A stretch of 64,000 nt of DNA, taken from Bradyrhizobium sp. CCGUVB4N. GTDB taxonomy: Bacteria > Pseudomonadota > Alphaproteobacteria > Rhizobiales > Xanthobacteraceae. The position numbers and the translations under genes are program-made. Of the stretch, positions 54,843 to 64,000 are shown piece by piece. Each line of letters opens with the position of its first letter. The stretch's first letter is position 1. The notes beneath the pieces are model-generated. The model worked only from the letters and a program-made list of their open reading frames with translations. It was not told the origin of the DNA and made no database searches. The stretch is taken from contig NZ_JANADP010000001.1 in assembly GCF_024199945.1 (NCBI RefSeq), forward strand, positions 3,224,001 through 3,288,000. The letters are read 5' to 3'.

Positions 54843-57800
54843 GTGTCGATCTACGTCGCATTACACCACGTCACGCACTACAAATACGACCGCCCGATCG
54901 ATCTGGGACCGCAGACCATCCGCCTGCGGCCGGCGCCGCATACGCGCACGCCGATCCTGAGCTATTCGCTCAAGGTCACCCCCGCCAATCACTTCGTCAA
55001 CTGGCAGCAGGACCCGCAGGGCAACTGGCTCGCGCGCTACGTCTTTCCGGAGAAGACCACCGAGCTGAAATTCGAGGTCGACTTCACGACGCAGATGACC
55101 GTGGTCAACCCGTTCGACTTCTTCGTCGAGCCCTACGCCGACAGCTTTCCGTTCGAATATCCGAAGGATCTCAAGACCGAGCTGGCGCCGTATCTCGAGA
55201 CCATCAAGCCCGAGCCCGCTTTCGCAAAATATCTCGCCTCGATCCCGCGCGAAGCCCCGAACACGGTCAACTTCCTGGTCGACCTGAACAGGGCGCTGCA
55301 ACAGAAGATCAACTACGTCATCCGCATGGAGCCCGGCGTGCAGACGCCGGAGGAGACGCTCACCTCCTGCGCCGGCTCGTGCCGCGACTCCGCCTGGCTG
55401 TTGATCCAGACCTTCCGCCATCTCGGCCTCGCCGCGCGCTTCGTCTCCGGCTATCTGATCCAGATCCGTCCCGACATCGATCCGATCGAGGGCCCGCCGG
55501 AAGTGGAGAACGACTTCACCGATCTGCACGCCTGGGCCGAGGTCTATCTACCGGGTGCGGGCTGGATCGGTTTTGACGCGACCTCGGGCATGCTCGCAGG
55601 CGAGGGGCACATCCCCGTCGCCGCCACGCCGCATTATCGTTCGGCAGCTCCAATCTCCGGCGGTGCCGGCTTTGCCGAGGTCGAATTCGCCTTCGACATG
55701 AGCGTCCGCCGTATCCGCGAAGCGCCGCGCATTACAAAACCGTTCTCCGACGAATCCTGGACGCGGCTCAACGATCTCGGCGAGCAGGTCGACGGCGATC
55801 TTGCTGCCCAGGACGTGCGCCTCACCATGGGCGGCGAGCCGACCTTCGTGTCCGTGGATGATCTCGAAGCGGCGGAGTGGAATACGGAAGCGGTGGGCCC
55901 GACCAAGCGCGCGCTCGGCGACGATTTGATCCGCCGCCTGCGCACGCGCTTCGCGCCCGGCGGCCTGCTGCATTACGGCCAGGGCAAATGGTATCCGGGC
56001 GAGAGTCTGCCGCGCTGGGCCTTTGGCCTGTACTGGCGCAAGGACGGCGTGCCGATCTGGAAGAATGGCGACCTCATCGCCAGGATCGAGAATCCCAAGC
56101 GCGCCATGACCGAGGACGCCGAAGACTTCATGGAGGGCACGGCGGCGCGGCTCGGGCTCGATCCCGGCTACATCATTCCGGCCTATGAGGACACCGCCTA
56201 CTGGCTGCTGAAAGAGGCCGAGCTTCCCGTCAACGTCGATCCCTCCGACTCCAAATTGTCCAATCCGGAGGACCGCGCGCGCATGGCGCGGGTGTTCAAT
56301 GAGGGCCTCCGCAAGCCACGCGGCTACGTGCTGCCGGTGCAGCGCTGGAACGCGCCGCCGCGCTGGCGCAGCGAGCGCTGGCAACTCCGGCGCAATCATC
56401 TGTTCCTGATGCCGGGTGATTCCCCTCTCGGTCTACGCCTGCCGATCGGCTCGCTCGGCTATGTGCCGCCCGGCGAATATCCCTACATCGTCGAGCAGGA
56501 TCCGATGGAGGCGCGCGGCAAGCTGCCGGTGTTCACGCTCCCGGAGCGCCCGAAATCGCCACCGCGGGTCGCGCCGGAGAAGCTCAACACGTCCGTCCCC
56601 GTCCGCACGGCGTTGTCGATCGAGGTCCGTGATGGCGTGATCTGCGCTTTCATGCCGCCGGTCGAGCGCATCGAGGATTATCTCGAAATGATCGCGGCGG
56701 TCGAAGCCACCGCCGAGGAGATGCAGCTTCAGGTCCATGTCGAAGGCTATGCGCCGCCGTTCGATCCGCGCATCGAGGTGATCAAGGTGACGCCTGACCC
56801 CGGCGTGATCGAGGTCAACGTTCAGCCGGCCAGGAATTGGCGCGAGGCGGTCGACATCACCGTCGGGCTCTATGAGGATGCCGGCAAGATACGTCTCGGC
56901 GCCAACCGCTTCCTGGTCGACGGCCGCCACACCGGCACCGGCGGCGGCAATCACGTCGTCGTCGGCGGCTCGAGCCCACAGGATTCGCCGTTCCTGCGCC
57001 GGCCCGATCTGTTGAAGAGCCTGGTGCTGTACTGGCAGCGGCATCCGTCGCTGTCCTATTTCTTCTCCGGCCTCTTCATCGGTCCGACCAGCCAGGCGCC
57101 GCGCATCGACGAGGCCCGTCACGACAGCATCTACGAGCTCGAGATCGCGCTCTCGCACGTCCCGCCGCCGGGCTACCAGACGCCGCTGTGGCTGGTCGAT
57201 CGTCTGTTCCGGCATCTGCTCGTCGACATCACCGGCAACACCCATCGTGCCGAGATCTGCATCGACAAGCTCTATTCGCCCGATGGTCCGACCGGCCGGC
57301 TCGGCCTCGTCGAATTCCGCGCGCTCGAAATGCCGCCGGATCCGCGGATGTCGCTGGCACAGCAGCTCCTGATCCGCGCGCTGATCGCAAAATTCTGGCG
57401 CGAGCCGCAACAGGGCAAGTTCGTGCGCTGGGGCACCGCGCTGCATGACCGCTTCATGCTGCCGCATTTCATCTGGGAAGACTTTCAGGACGTGCTCTCA
57501 GAGCTCAAGAGCTCCGGCTATCCATTTGAGCCGGAATGGTATCTGGCCCAGCTCGAATTCCGCTTCCCCGCCTTCGGTCGCGTCCACCATGGCGGCGTCA
57601 CGATGGAGCTGAGGCAGGCGCTGGAGCCCTGGCACGTGCTGGGCGAGGAGGGCTCGGCCGGCGGCACCGTGCGCTATGTCGATAGCTCGGTCGAACGGCT
57701 CCAGGTCAAGGCCGAGGGCTTCGTCGAGGGCCGCCATATCATCACCTGCAATGGCCGCCGCCTGCCGATGACCTCGACCGGCCGCTCGGGCGAGGCCGTG

Positions 57801-58112
57801 GCCGGCGTCCGCTTCAAGGCCTGGCAGCCGGCCTCCGGCCTGCACCCGACCATCCCGGTCCACGCGCCGCTGACCTTCGACCTGATCGACACCTGGAACG
57901 GCCGCTCGCTCGGCGGCTGCGTCTATCACGTCGCCCATCCCGGCGGCCGCAACTACGACACCAAGCCCGTCAACACCTACGAGGCCGAGGCGCGGCGGCT
58001 GGCGCGCTTCCAGGATCACGGTCACACGCCCGGGCCGATGCAGGCACCGCCCGAGGAACGCACAAATGAATTTCCGCTGACCCTCGACTTGCGGACCCCG
58101 CTTCTGCAATGA
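54843..58112 (+). CDS. Transglutaminase-like protein with C-terminal DUF2126 domain
   Basis: A 1089-residue cytosolic protein. Residues about 1-85 are the bacterial-transglutaminase N-terminal domain ([20 protein letters not shown]). A papain-like transglutaminase core follows with triad C180 ([10 protein letters not shown]), H229 ([10 protein letters not shown]) and D245 ([10 protein letters not shown]). The rest, about 300-1089, is the large DUF2126 domain. I choose GTG at 54843 because the family begins [11 protein letters not shown]; an upstream start at 54786 would add 19 unrelated residues. It heads a three-gene operon with an ATP-grasp/alpha-E protein and a second transglutaminase. Peptide amide cleavage or exchange is likely; the target is unknown. 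Confidence 0.92.
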   Translation: MSIYVALHHVTHYKYDRPIDLGPQTIRLRPAPHTRTPILSYSLKVTPANHFVNWQQDPQGNWLARYVFPEKTTELKFEVDFTTQMTVVNPFDFFVEPYADSFPFEYPKDLKTELAPYLETIKPEPAFAKYLASIPREAPNTVNFLVDLNRALQQKINYVIRMEPGVQTPEETLTSCAGSCRDSAWLLIQTFRHLGLAARFVSGYLIQIRPDIDPIEGPPEVENDFTDLHAWAEVYLPGAGWIGFDATSGMLAGEGHIPVAATPHYRSAAPISGGAGFAEVEFAFDMSVRRIREAPRITKPFSDESWTRLNDLGEQVDGDLAAQDVRLTMGGEPTFVSVDDLEAAEWNTEAVGPTKRALGDDLIRRLRTRFAPGGLLHYGQGKWYPGESLPRWAFGLYWRKDGVPIWKNGDLIARIENPKRAMTEDAEDFMEGTAARLGLDPGYIIPAYEDTAYWLLKEAELPVNVDPSDSKLSNPEDRARMARVFNEGLRKPRGYVLPVQRWNAPPRWRSERWQLRRNHLFLMPGDSPLGLRLPIGSLGYVPPGEYPYIVEQDPMEARGKLPVFTLPERPKSPPRVAPEKLNTSVPVRTALSIEVRDGVICAFMPPVERIEDYLEMIAAVEATAEEMQLQVHVEGYAPPFDPRIEVIKVTPDPGVIEVNVQPARNWREAVDITVGLYEDAGKIRLGANRFLVDGRHTGTGGGNHVVVGGSSPQDSPFLRRPDLLKSLVLYWQRHPSLSYFFSGLFIGPTSQAPRIDEARHDSIYELEIALSHVPPPGYQTPLWLVDRLFRHLLVDITGNTHRAEICIDKLYSPDGPTGRLGLVEFRALEMPPDPRMSLAQQLLIRALIAKFWREPQQGKFVRWGTALHDRFMLPHFIWEDFQDVLSELKSSGYPFEPEWYLAQLEFRFPAFGRVHHGGVTMELRQALEPWHVLGEEGSAGGTVRYVDSSVERLQVKAEGFVEGRHIITCNGRRLPMTSTGRSGEAVAGVRFKAWQPASGLHPTIPVHAPLTFDLIDTWNGRSLGGCVYHVAHPGGRNYDTKPVNTYEAEARRLARFQDHGHTPGPMQAPPEERTNEFPLTLDLRTPLLQ

Positions 58113-58139
58113 GTATGATGGAGGGGCAGGGAGAGGCGC

Positions 58140-60686
58140 ATGGGCGAGGGCGCGGCACAGGACGACAAGGCGGGTAAGGCGCCAGGACAGCGCGAAGGAC
58201 AGCGCGAGAGCCAGCGCGACGGCCAGCGCCGCCTCGCGCAATGGGTCCGCGACTATCGCCGCCTGCCCGGCATTCCCGACGAATTCCTGGGGGCCGACGG
58301 GGCCCCGCGCCCGGTCTGGGGCCGCTTCTTCGATGCCTTCGGCGGACTCGCGCCCGACGAGGTCGAGCGGCGCTTCGGCATGGCCGACCGCCATCTGCGC
58401 GAGGCCGGCGTCACCTACCGTGCCCCCGGCGAAACCGCCGACCGGCCCTGGTCGATCAGCCATCTGCCGCTGCTGATCGACGAGGCCGACTGGAAGCAGC
58501 TCTCCGCCGGCATCACCCAGCGCGCCGAGCTCTTGGAGCTCGTGCTGCGCGACATCTATGGCGAGGGCCGGCTGGTTGCGGAAGGTGCGCTGCCCGCCGG
58601 CGCCATCGCCGGCAGCCCCGAATATCTCCGCCCCGTCTGTGGCGTGCCGCCGCCGGGCGGGCGCTACCTCTCGCTCTATGCCGCCGATGTCGGTCGCGGG
58701 CCCGACGGCCGCTGGTGGGTGCTCGGCGATCGGACGCAGGCGCCGTCAGGCGCGGGCTATGCGCTCGAGAATCGTCTGGTGCTCTCGCGCGCCTTCTCCG
58801 ATCTCTACAAGTCGATGAACGTGCCGCGCGTCGCACCGTTCTTCGAGGCGTTCCGCGACTCGCTTCGCGCGCGCGCCGATCGCGACGAACCGCGCATCGG
58901 CGTGCTCACGCCCGGCAGTTTCAGCGAGACCTATTTCGAGCACGCGACGCTGGCGCGCTATCTCGGCTTCCTGCTGGTCGAGGGCGACGATCTCGCCGTC
59001 AGCGACAATCGCATCCACATCCGGACCGTCGCGGGGCTGAAGCGGCTCGACGTGCTGCTGCGCCGCGTCGATTCCAACTCGCTCGATCCGCTCGAGCTCG
59101 ACGCCTCCTCGCATCTCGGCGTGCCCGGCCTGATCGACGTGCTGCGCAAGGACGGCGTCGTCGTCGCCAACATGCCGGGCTCCGGCGTGCTGGAGGCGAG
59201 GGCACTGCTCGGCTTCCTGCCGGCCCTGAGCCGTCGCCTGCTCGGCGAAGAGCTGAAGATGCCGCATATCGCCACCTGGTGGTGCGGGCAGAAGTCGGCG
59301 CGCGACGAGGTGTTGTCGCGGCTCGACGAGGTTGCGATCGAAGGTGCCTACCGGCGCGGCGTGCCCGGCTTCGACAGCAATGGCCCGGTGCTCGCAAGTG
59401 AGCTCGATGCCGCGGGCCATCAGCGCCTGGTCGACGCCATCAATGCGCGCGGCATGGACTATGTCGGCCAGGAGGTGGTGCGTCTCTCGACCATGCCGGT
59501 GTGGGAGCAGGGGCAGCTCACGCCGCGTCCCTTCGTGCTGCGCGTGTTTGCAGCCGCAACGCCCGACGGCTGGGCCATCATGCCGGGCGGCTTCTGCCGG
59601 ATCGCCGAGCAGCAGGACGCGCGCGCGGTGTCGATGGGTGACGGCGCCCGCGCGGCCGACGTCTGGGTGGTTTCGGAGAAGAAGGTCTCGACCGCGTCGC
59701 TGCTGCCGGCGACCGACAAGGTCCGGATCCGCCGCATCGCCGGCGTGCTGCCGAGCCGTGCCGCCGACAATCTGTTCTGGCTCGGCCGCTATCTCGAACG
59801 CGCCGAAGCGACGCTGCGGCTGGTGCGTGCGCTGGGCTCGCCGAGCGGACCCAACAAGGGCACCGCGGCCTCGCTGCAATCGGCCGAACGGATCCAGCGC
59901 CTGCTGGTGACCTGGGGCGCCATCTCGCAGACCTCGCGCGCGGCGCCTGGGCGCATCGTCGCCGAAGCGTTGCAGAGCCCTGAGCGTTTCGGCTCGGCGC
60001 TGTCGCTGGTGCGTTCGGCGCTGCGCACGGCGACCTCGTTGCGCGAGCGGCTGTCGCCCGATGCCTGGCAGGTCATCACCGAGATGGCCGATCGGCTCTC
60101 CTACGAGGTCGAGGACGACGACAGCGTGCTGAGCGCGGCCGAACTGACCTTGCAGGAGCTTGCGAGCTTCGCGGGCCTTGCGCAGGAGAACATGAACCGC
60201 GCCGCCGGCTGGCGCTTCCTCGATATCGGCCGCCGCACCGAGCGCGCCATCAACACCGCGCGCTTCGCGCGGCAGTTTGCCTATGACGAGGCCGGCGACG
60301 AGGACCTCGACATCCTGCTGACGCTGGTGGATTCCCAGATCACCTATCGCTCGCGCTATCTGCTGGCGCCGATCCTCGCACCGGTGCGCGACCTCGCTGT
60401 GCTCGACTGCTACAATCCACGTTCGGTCGCGTTCCAGGTAATGACCCTGAACGAGCATATCGCGGCACTGCCAAGCCTGAAGGAGCATGGCCTGATCGAG
60501 CAACCGCAGCGGCTTGCGGTGGCCGTGCAGTCGATGCTCGCCACGGCCGAGGCCGAGAAGCTCGAGGTCAAAACCCTGTTCGCGCTGGAGCAGGATCTGC
60601 TCAGCCTCGCCGAAGCGATCGGGCTGCATTATTTCCCGCACGGCCCCAACGCAAGCCGGCCGGAAAAGCTGACGGGGCTGGCGTGA
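58140..60686 (+). CDS. Circularly permuted ATP-grasp protein fused to an alpha-E domain
   Basis: An 848-residue two-part protein. About residues 60-500 form the circularly permuted ATP-grasp domain: LLELVLRDIYGEGRLVAEGA, GVLTPGSFSETYFEHATLAR, PHIATWWCGQKSARDEVLSR and the late QEVVRLSTMPVWEQGQL. About 540-845 form the all-helical alpha-E domain (RAADNLFWLGRYLERAEATL). ATP-grasp enzymes ligate a carboxylate to an amine, so amide or peptide bond formation is expected. A run of Gln/Arg/Glu at residues 18-36 is low-complexity. GGGAGAGG precedes the ATG. The last codon overlaps the next gene's GTG start. Confidence 0.92.
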   Translation: MGEGAAQDDKAGKAPGQREGQRESQRDGQRRLAQWVRDYRRLPGIPDEFLGADGAPRPVWGRFFDAFGGLAPDEVERRFGMADRHLREAGVTYRAPGETADRPWSISHLPLLIDEADWKQLSAGITQRAELLELVLRDIYGEGRLVAEGALPAGAIAGSPEYLRPVCGVPPPGGRYLSLYAADVGRGPDGRWWVLGDRTQAPSGAGYALENRLVLSRAFSDLYKSMNVPRVAPFFEAFRDSLRARADRDEPRIGVLTPGSFSETYFEHATLARYLGFLLVEGDDLAVSDNRIHIRTVAGLKRLDVLLRRVDSNSLDPLELDASSHLGVPGLIDVLRKDGVVVANMPGSGVLEARALLGFLPALSRRLLGEELKMPHIATWWCGQKSARDEVLSRLDEVAIEGAYRRGVPGFDSNGPVLASELDAAGHQRLVDAINARGMDYVGQEVVRLSTMPVWEQGQLTPRPFVLRVFAAATPDGWAIMPGGFCRIAEQQDARAVSMGDGARAADVWVVSEKKVSTASLLPATDKVRIRRIAGVLPSRAADNLFWLGRYLERAEATLRLVRALGSPSGPNKGTAASLQSAERIQRLLVTWGAISQTSRAAPGRIVAEALQSPERFGSALSLVRSALRTATSLRERLSPDAWQVITEMADRLSYEVEDDDSVLSAAELTLQELASFAGLAQENMNRAAGWRFLDIGRRTERAINTARFARQFAYDEAGDEDLDILLTLVDSQITYRSRYLLAPILAPVRDLAVLDCYNPRSVAFQVMTLNEHIAALPSLKEHGLIEQPQRLAVAVQSMLATAEAEKLEVKTLFALEQDLLSLAEAIGLHYFPHGPNASRPEKLTGLA

Positions 60687-61561
60687 TCTACGACATAAGG
60701 CACGTCACCACCTACGAGTATGAGAACCCGGTCAGCTTCGCCCGCTGCACGCTGCGGCTCGAGCCAAAGAGCGGGAACGGCCAGGAGCTGATCTCGCACA
60801 AGGTCGAGATCCGTCCGCGTCCGTCCGAGCGTCACGTCCGCCGCGACTTCTTCGGCACGCTGACCGAGAGCATCGTGATCGAGGCCGCGCATCGCAATTT
60901 GCGCATCGACTCGCGCTCGCGCATCTCCGTCGAGCGGAAGCCGCCGGCGCGCGATGCCGCGAGCCCATCGTGGGAGAGCATCCGCGACATCGCGTTCGAG
61001 GCGACGAGCCTCGGGCCGTCCTCACCGGTCGGTTATGTCTTTGCGAGCCCGCTGGTGCCGGTGCTGCGTCCGGTCAGTGCCTATGCGGCCGAGAGCTTTG
61101 CGTCGGGCGCGGGCATTCTCGCCGGTGCGGTCGATCTCATGCATCGCATCCGCACCGAGTTTCGCTACGACCCCAAGGCCACCGTGATTTCGACGCCGCT
61201 CAACGAAGTCTTCGACAAGCGTCACGGCGTCTGCCAGGACTTTGCCCATGTGATGATCGCAGGGCTGCGCGGGCTTGGCTTGCCGGCCGCCTATGTCAGC
61301 GGTTACTTGCGCACCATTCCGCCGGCGGGCCAGCCGCGCCTGCAGGGCGCGGACGCGACGCATGCCTGGGTGTCGCTGTGGTGCGGGGCGGAGCTCGGCT
61401 GGATCGACTTCGATCCGACCAACGATCTCCTGGTCGCCAACGATCACATCGTCCTGGCGGTCGCTCGCGACTTCTCCGATGTGTCCCCCGTCGACGGCAT
61501 CATCGTCGGCTCGCCGAAGCAGAAGCTCGGCGTTGCCGTGGACGTGCTGCTGGTGGAGTGA
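60683..61561 (+). CDS. Transglutaminase-family cysteine peptidase-like protein
   Basis: A 292-residue protein with the bacterial-transglutaminase N-terminal domain (YDIRHVTTYEYENPVSFARC) and a core with C184 (GVCQDFAHVM), H227 (ATHAWVSLW) and D244 (WIDFDPTND). It is a shorter paralogue of the first gene's N-terminal part, without DUF2126. Its GTG start lies in the stop codon of the ATP-grasp gene, so production is coupled. Two such enzymes flanking one ligase suggest a make-and-trim peptide system. The start choice is firm. Confidence 0.93.
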   Translation: MIYDIRHVTTYEYENPVSFARCTLRLEPKSGNGQELISHKVEIRPRPSERHVRRDFFGTLTESIVIEAAHRNLRIDSRSRISVERKPPARDAASPSWESIRDIAFEATSLGPSSPVGYVFASPLVPVLRPVSAYAAESFASGAGILAGAVDLMHRIRTEFRYDPKATVISTPLNEVFDKRHGVCQDFAHVMIAGLRGLGLPAAYVSGYLRTIPPAGQPRLQGADATHAWVSLWCGAELGWIDFDPTNDLLVANDHIVLAVARDFSDVSPVDGIIVGSPKQKLGVAVDVLLVE

Positions 61562-61721
61562 CCGTAGTTTCACCGATTCCCTTTTGTGACCGAATGCGTC
61601 CAAGTGCAGGAAATTTGTTTCATCGTGTTTCCTGGATGTGACGAACGGCTGTTCATTAACACGCTGTTAACGCTACCCCGCGACATATTGGCTCACTTTT
61701 AACGCTGCTGAAGCCGAGCCG

Positions 61722-62396
61722 ATGGTCGAGGGACTTGCATTGCTGACGGACGCTGCCGAACAGGTGGCACTGTCGCGGATCCTGCGAAGTTTCAGGCCGG
61801 ACCTGACGATCTGGCCGGTGTCTGATATCGCCGGGCTTCGCAAGCTCGAGCCCACTTCGCTCCGCAAGGCCCGGCTTGTCGCCTTCGCGTCGGGCGTCAT
61901 CGTGCCGGCCGACCTGCTCGCGCGCTTCGGCCACGGCGCCTACAATTTTCATCCGGGGCCGCCGAACTATCCGGGCTGGGCTCCGGCCCATTTCGCGCTC
62001 TATGACCGCGCAGATAGCTTTGGTGTGACCTTTCATGCCATGGCCGAACGGGTCGATTCCGGTGCGATCCTCGACGTCGTGTCGTTCCCGATTCCGCTTG
62101 CCTGCACCCTCATGGGGCTCGGCGAGCTCGCCTATGCGCATTTGCTGCAATTGTTCGAAGTGTGGGCGGAGCCTTTGGCGCGCGAGACGTCGCTGACGCC
62201 GCGGTGTGCGCTGTCCTGGAGCGGCCGCACCAATACGCGCCGCAGCTATCGGCAGGTCTGTGACATCCCGCTCGACATTTCCAGGGACGAGCTGTGGCGC
62301 CGCATGCGCGCCTTCGGCGGCAATCACTACGGCATCGCGCCGGCGATCAATTTGCATGGTGTCACCTTCACGGCGTCACCTCCGGAGAGCACATGA
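61722..62396 (+). CDS. Small formyltransferase-fold protein
   Basis: A 224-residue protein with the catalytic core of 10-formyltetrahydrofolate-dependent formyltransferases. The triad is N75 and H77 (YNFHPGPPNYPGWAPAHFAL) and D112 (AERVDSGAILD), with H-to-D spacing near that of methionyl-tRNA formyltransferase. It lacks the C-terminal tRNA-binding domain of Fmt and is shorter, so tRNA is unlikely to be the acceptor; a small amine or nucleotide sugar is more likely. The ATG at 61722 has only a weak ribosome-binding site. Its stop overlaps the start of the TPR-ATP-grasp gene (ATGA). The 160-base gap before it holds AT-rich sequence suited to a promoter. Confidence 0.85.
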   Translation: MVEGLALLTDAAEQVALSRILRSFRPDLTIWPVSDIAGLRKLEPTSLRKARLVAFASGVIVPADLLARFGHGAYNFHPGPPNYPGWAPAHFALYDRADSFGVTFHAMAERVDSGAILDVVSFPIPLACTLMGLGELAYAHLLQLFEVWAEPLARETSLTPRCALSWSGRTNTRRSYRQVCDIPLDISRDELWRRMRAFGGNHYGIAPAINLHGVTFTASPPEST

Positions 62397-64000
62397 CGTC
62401 ACCTTCGATGGCTCTCGCAGCGCCTGCCACCGGCACGCCTGATGTTTCCGACATGCTGCGCGCCGGACGCGAGCACTACCGGCGTGGCGAGATCAGGCAT
62501 GCGATCGCCGTCTTTCAGGTCGGGCTCGCGCGTGCGGCCACGGCGTCGATCGGCGTGGCCGTCGATTGTGTTGCGGATCTTCACGCCGCCCTCGCCAATG
62601 CCTTCATGCTCTGCGACGATATCGCGTCTGCGGGGGAGCACTACAAGGCGGCCTTGCGTATCGCGCCGCATCTCGTCGCCTGCTGGTGCAATCTCGGCAT
62701 CGTGCATCAGCGCCGCGGGCAGACACAGGATGCGATCGCGCTTTACCTCGAGGCGCTCCGGCGCAACCCGGGCCACCGGCCGTCGCGCACGAATCTGGTC
62801 CAGGCGCTGGTGACGACGCGGCAATTCGCGATCGCGAGGACGCTGCTGCTCGAATTGCTCGGGGAGACACCGGAGGATGCCGACCTCCGCAGCCAGCTTG
62901 GCAAGGTCTGCTTCGAGCTTGGCGAGACGGAGGACGCCGTGGCGCAGTTCGAGCGGGCCGTGGCGCTCGCGCCCGGACAGGCGGAGAATTTCTACTGGGT
63001 CGGGGCGATCCGTCAGGCGCGGGGCGAGCAGGCCGCGGCGCAGGCTGCCTACGCCCTTGCCGCGCAAGTGCATCCGATCCTGCGCAGGCCCGCCACCACA
63101 TCGCCGCCGGCGTTTCGGGCGCTGGCGCTGTTTGCGCCCTTCGTCGGCAACACGCCGGTCGAATTCCTCTTCAAGGACTGCGCCTACCAGACCAGCATCC
63201 TGTCGCTGCTGCCCGGCAGCCAGCCTGATCTTGCGCTGCTCGCGCGCGAGGCTGACGTCGTGGTCAACCTCGTCTCCGACGCCGACCAGGGCGCGGAGGT
63301 GCTTCCGCTCGCCACCGCGATTGCACGCAGCCTTGGCAAGCCGATCGTCAACGATCCCGCAAAGATCCAGAACACCACGCGAGATGCCACCGCGCTGGCA
63401 CTCACCGACGTCGAGGGCTGCCGGGTGCCGCGCACGATCCGCATTGCGGCCGGCGAGGGGCTTCCCGACGGCCTCGCGCTTGTCTTTCCGCTGCTGGCGC
63501 GCCAGGCCGGCATGCATGGCGGCGACGTCTTCGAGAAGCTCGAGGACGCCGCGGCGCTGGCCGCGTTCCTTGCGGCCCATGCCGATCATGACCGCTACGT
63601 GATCGATTATATCGACTATCGCTCCGCCGACGGCTTCTTTCGCAAATACCGGTTCTTGTTCATCGGCGAGGAGATCCTGCCTTATCATCTGGCGATCGGA
63701 GACGACTGGAAGCTCCATCGCGATGCCACCGACATGGGGTATCACGCCTGGATGCAGGACGAGGAGGAGCTTTTCCTGCGCGCGCCCGGGCAGGTCTTCG
63801 GCGCGGCCCATTATCAGGCGTTGCGAGTCATTCGCGATCGCATCGGTCTCGACTATTTCGGCATCGATTGCGGTCTCGACCGGGACGGTGATCTCGTCGT
63901 GTTCGAGGTCAATGCCTCCATGCTGGTGCACGACCAGAATCCGGAATTTCCTTACAAGGACCCGTACATCCGCAGCATCAAGGTCGCGTTCGACGGGATG
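62393..64000 (+). CDS. TPR-repeat protein with C-terminal ATP-grasp domain (3' end outside window)
   Basis: An open frame of 536 codons without a stop runs to the window edge, so the C-terminus is missing. Residues about 15-235 are tetratricopeptide-like helical repeats (AGEHYKAALRIAPHLVACWC, AVAQFERAVALAPGQAENFY). Residues about 240-340 resemble a pre-ATP-grasp domain (ADVVVNLVSDADQG, GKPIVNDPAKIQNTTRDATA). The ATP-grasp core follows, with FFRKYRFLFIGEEILPYHLA and the Mg-binding VVFEVNASML (E505, N507). It starts within the stop of the formyltransferase gene. It should ligate a carboxylate to an amine on a substrate or protein presented by the repeats; this is inference. Confidence 0.85.
   Translation, partial: MTSPSMALAAPATGTPDVSDMLRAGREHYRRGEIRHAIAVFQVGLARAATASIGVAVDCVADLHAALANAFMLCDDIASAGEHYKAALRIAPHLVACWCNLGIVHQRRGQTQDAIALYLEALRRNPGHRPSRTNLVQALVTTRQFAIARTLLLELLGETPEDADLRSQLGKVCFELGETEDAVAQFERAVALAPGQAENFYWVGAIRQARGEQAAAQAAYALAAQVHPILRRPATTSPPAFRALALFAPFVGNTPVEFLFKDCAYQTSILSLLPGSQPDLALLAREADVVVNLVSDADQGAEVLPLATAIARSLGKPIVNDPAKIQNTTRDATALALTDVEGCRVPRTIRIAAGEGLPDGLALVFPLLARQAGMHGGDVFEKLEDAAALAAFLAAHADHDRYVIDYIDYRSADGFFRKYRFLFIGEEILPYHLAIGDDWKLHRDATDMGYHAWMQDEEELFLRAPGQVFGAAHYQALRVIRDRIGLDYFGIDCGLDRDGDLVVFEVNASMLVHDQNPEFPYKDPYIRSIKVAFDGM

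Noticed and set aside
62399..63931. Minus-strand open frame of 510 codons at the right end
   Set aside because: The plus frame from 62393 codes for recognisable TPR and ATP-grasp domains with no stop, and it overlaps the preceding gene as an operon partner would. The minus frame shows no domain.

Overview
The window reads as a stretch of chromosome from a Bradyrhizobium-type alphaproteobacterium. It is GC-rich and densely packed. It carries many paralogous acyl-CoA enzymes, a branched-chain-amino-acid-type ABC transporter, Tat-dependent periplasmic proteins, and several families of palindromic intergenic repeats like those of that genus. This assignment is inferred from gene content, not from a marker gene. 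I saw no rRNA, tRNA, CRISPR array, transposase, prophage or replication origin.

Layout. 0.2-6.5 kb: a chemoreceptor with a clear terminator, then a two-gene RND efflux pump. 6.6-27.3 kb: an acyl-CoA catabolic island with two acyl-CoA dehydrogenases, two acyl-CoA ligases, four crotonase-fold proteins, a 2,4-dienoyl-CoA reductase-like SDR, another SDR, a thiolase-like protein, a nitronate monooxygenase, a Baeyer-Villiger-type monooxygenase, a YghU-type glutathione transferase, a flavin reductase, and a kinase-fold protein with a small DUF6285 partner. 27.4-31.8 kb: a rhomboid protease, a YccF protein and phosphoenolpyruvate carboxylase. 31.9-35.6 kb: an SMP-30 lactonase-like protein, then an SDR / thiolase / Zn-ribbon OB-fold acyl-CoA module. 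35.8-40.1 kb: an amidase overlapping a DUF2848 protein, a degenerate GT51 glycosyltransferase, and a pair of 2-oxoglutarate oxygenases including AlkB. 40.1-54.7 kb: a homoprotocatechuate meta-cleavage locus with divergent regulator hpaR and a likely operator, followed by an ABC importer whose permease and ATPase are fused, an HpaI-type aldolase and a UxaA-type dehydratase. 54.8-61.6 kb: the three-gene transglutaminase / circularly permuted ATP-grasp / alpha-E operon. 61.7-64.0 kb: a small formyltransferase-fold protein translationally coupled to a TPR-ATP-grasp protein that runs off the window.

How the genes fit together. HpaD, HpaE, HpaF, an FAH-family protein, HpaH and the HpaI-like aldolase can be laid out as the full route from 3,4-dihydroxyphenylacetate to pyruvate plus succinic semialdehyde. 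The intervening ABC genes are plausible importers of the substrate. In the acyl-CoA island the combination of kinase, DUF6285 protein and an ACAD10/11-like dehydrogenase resembles the phosphorylation-dependent removal of a 4-hydroxyl group known from levulinate catabolism.

The best candidates for undescribed biology are the two ATP-grasp systems at the right end: the transglutaminase/ATP-grasp/alpha-E operon, which is a conserved but biochemically unresolved set, and the formyltransferase / TPR-ATP-grasp pair. The kinase-DUF6285-ACAD set and the degenerate GT51 protein follow.
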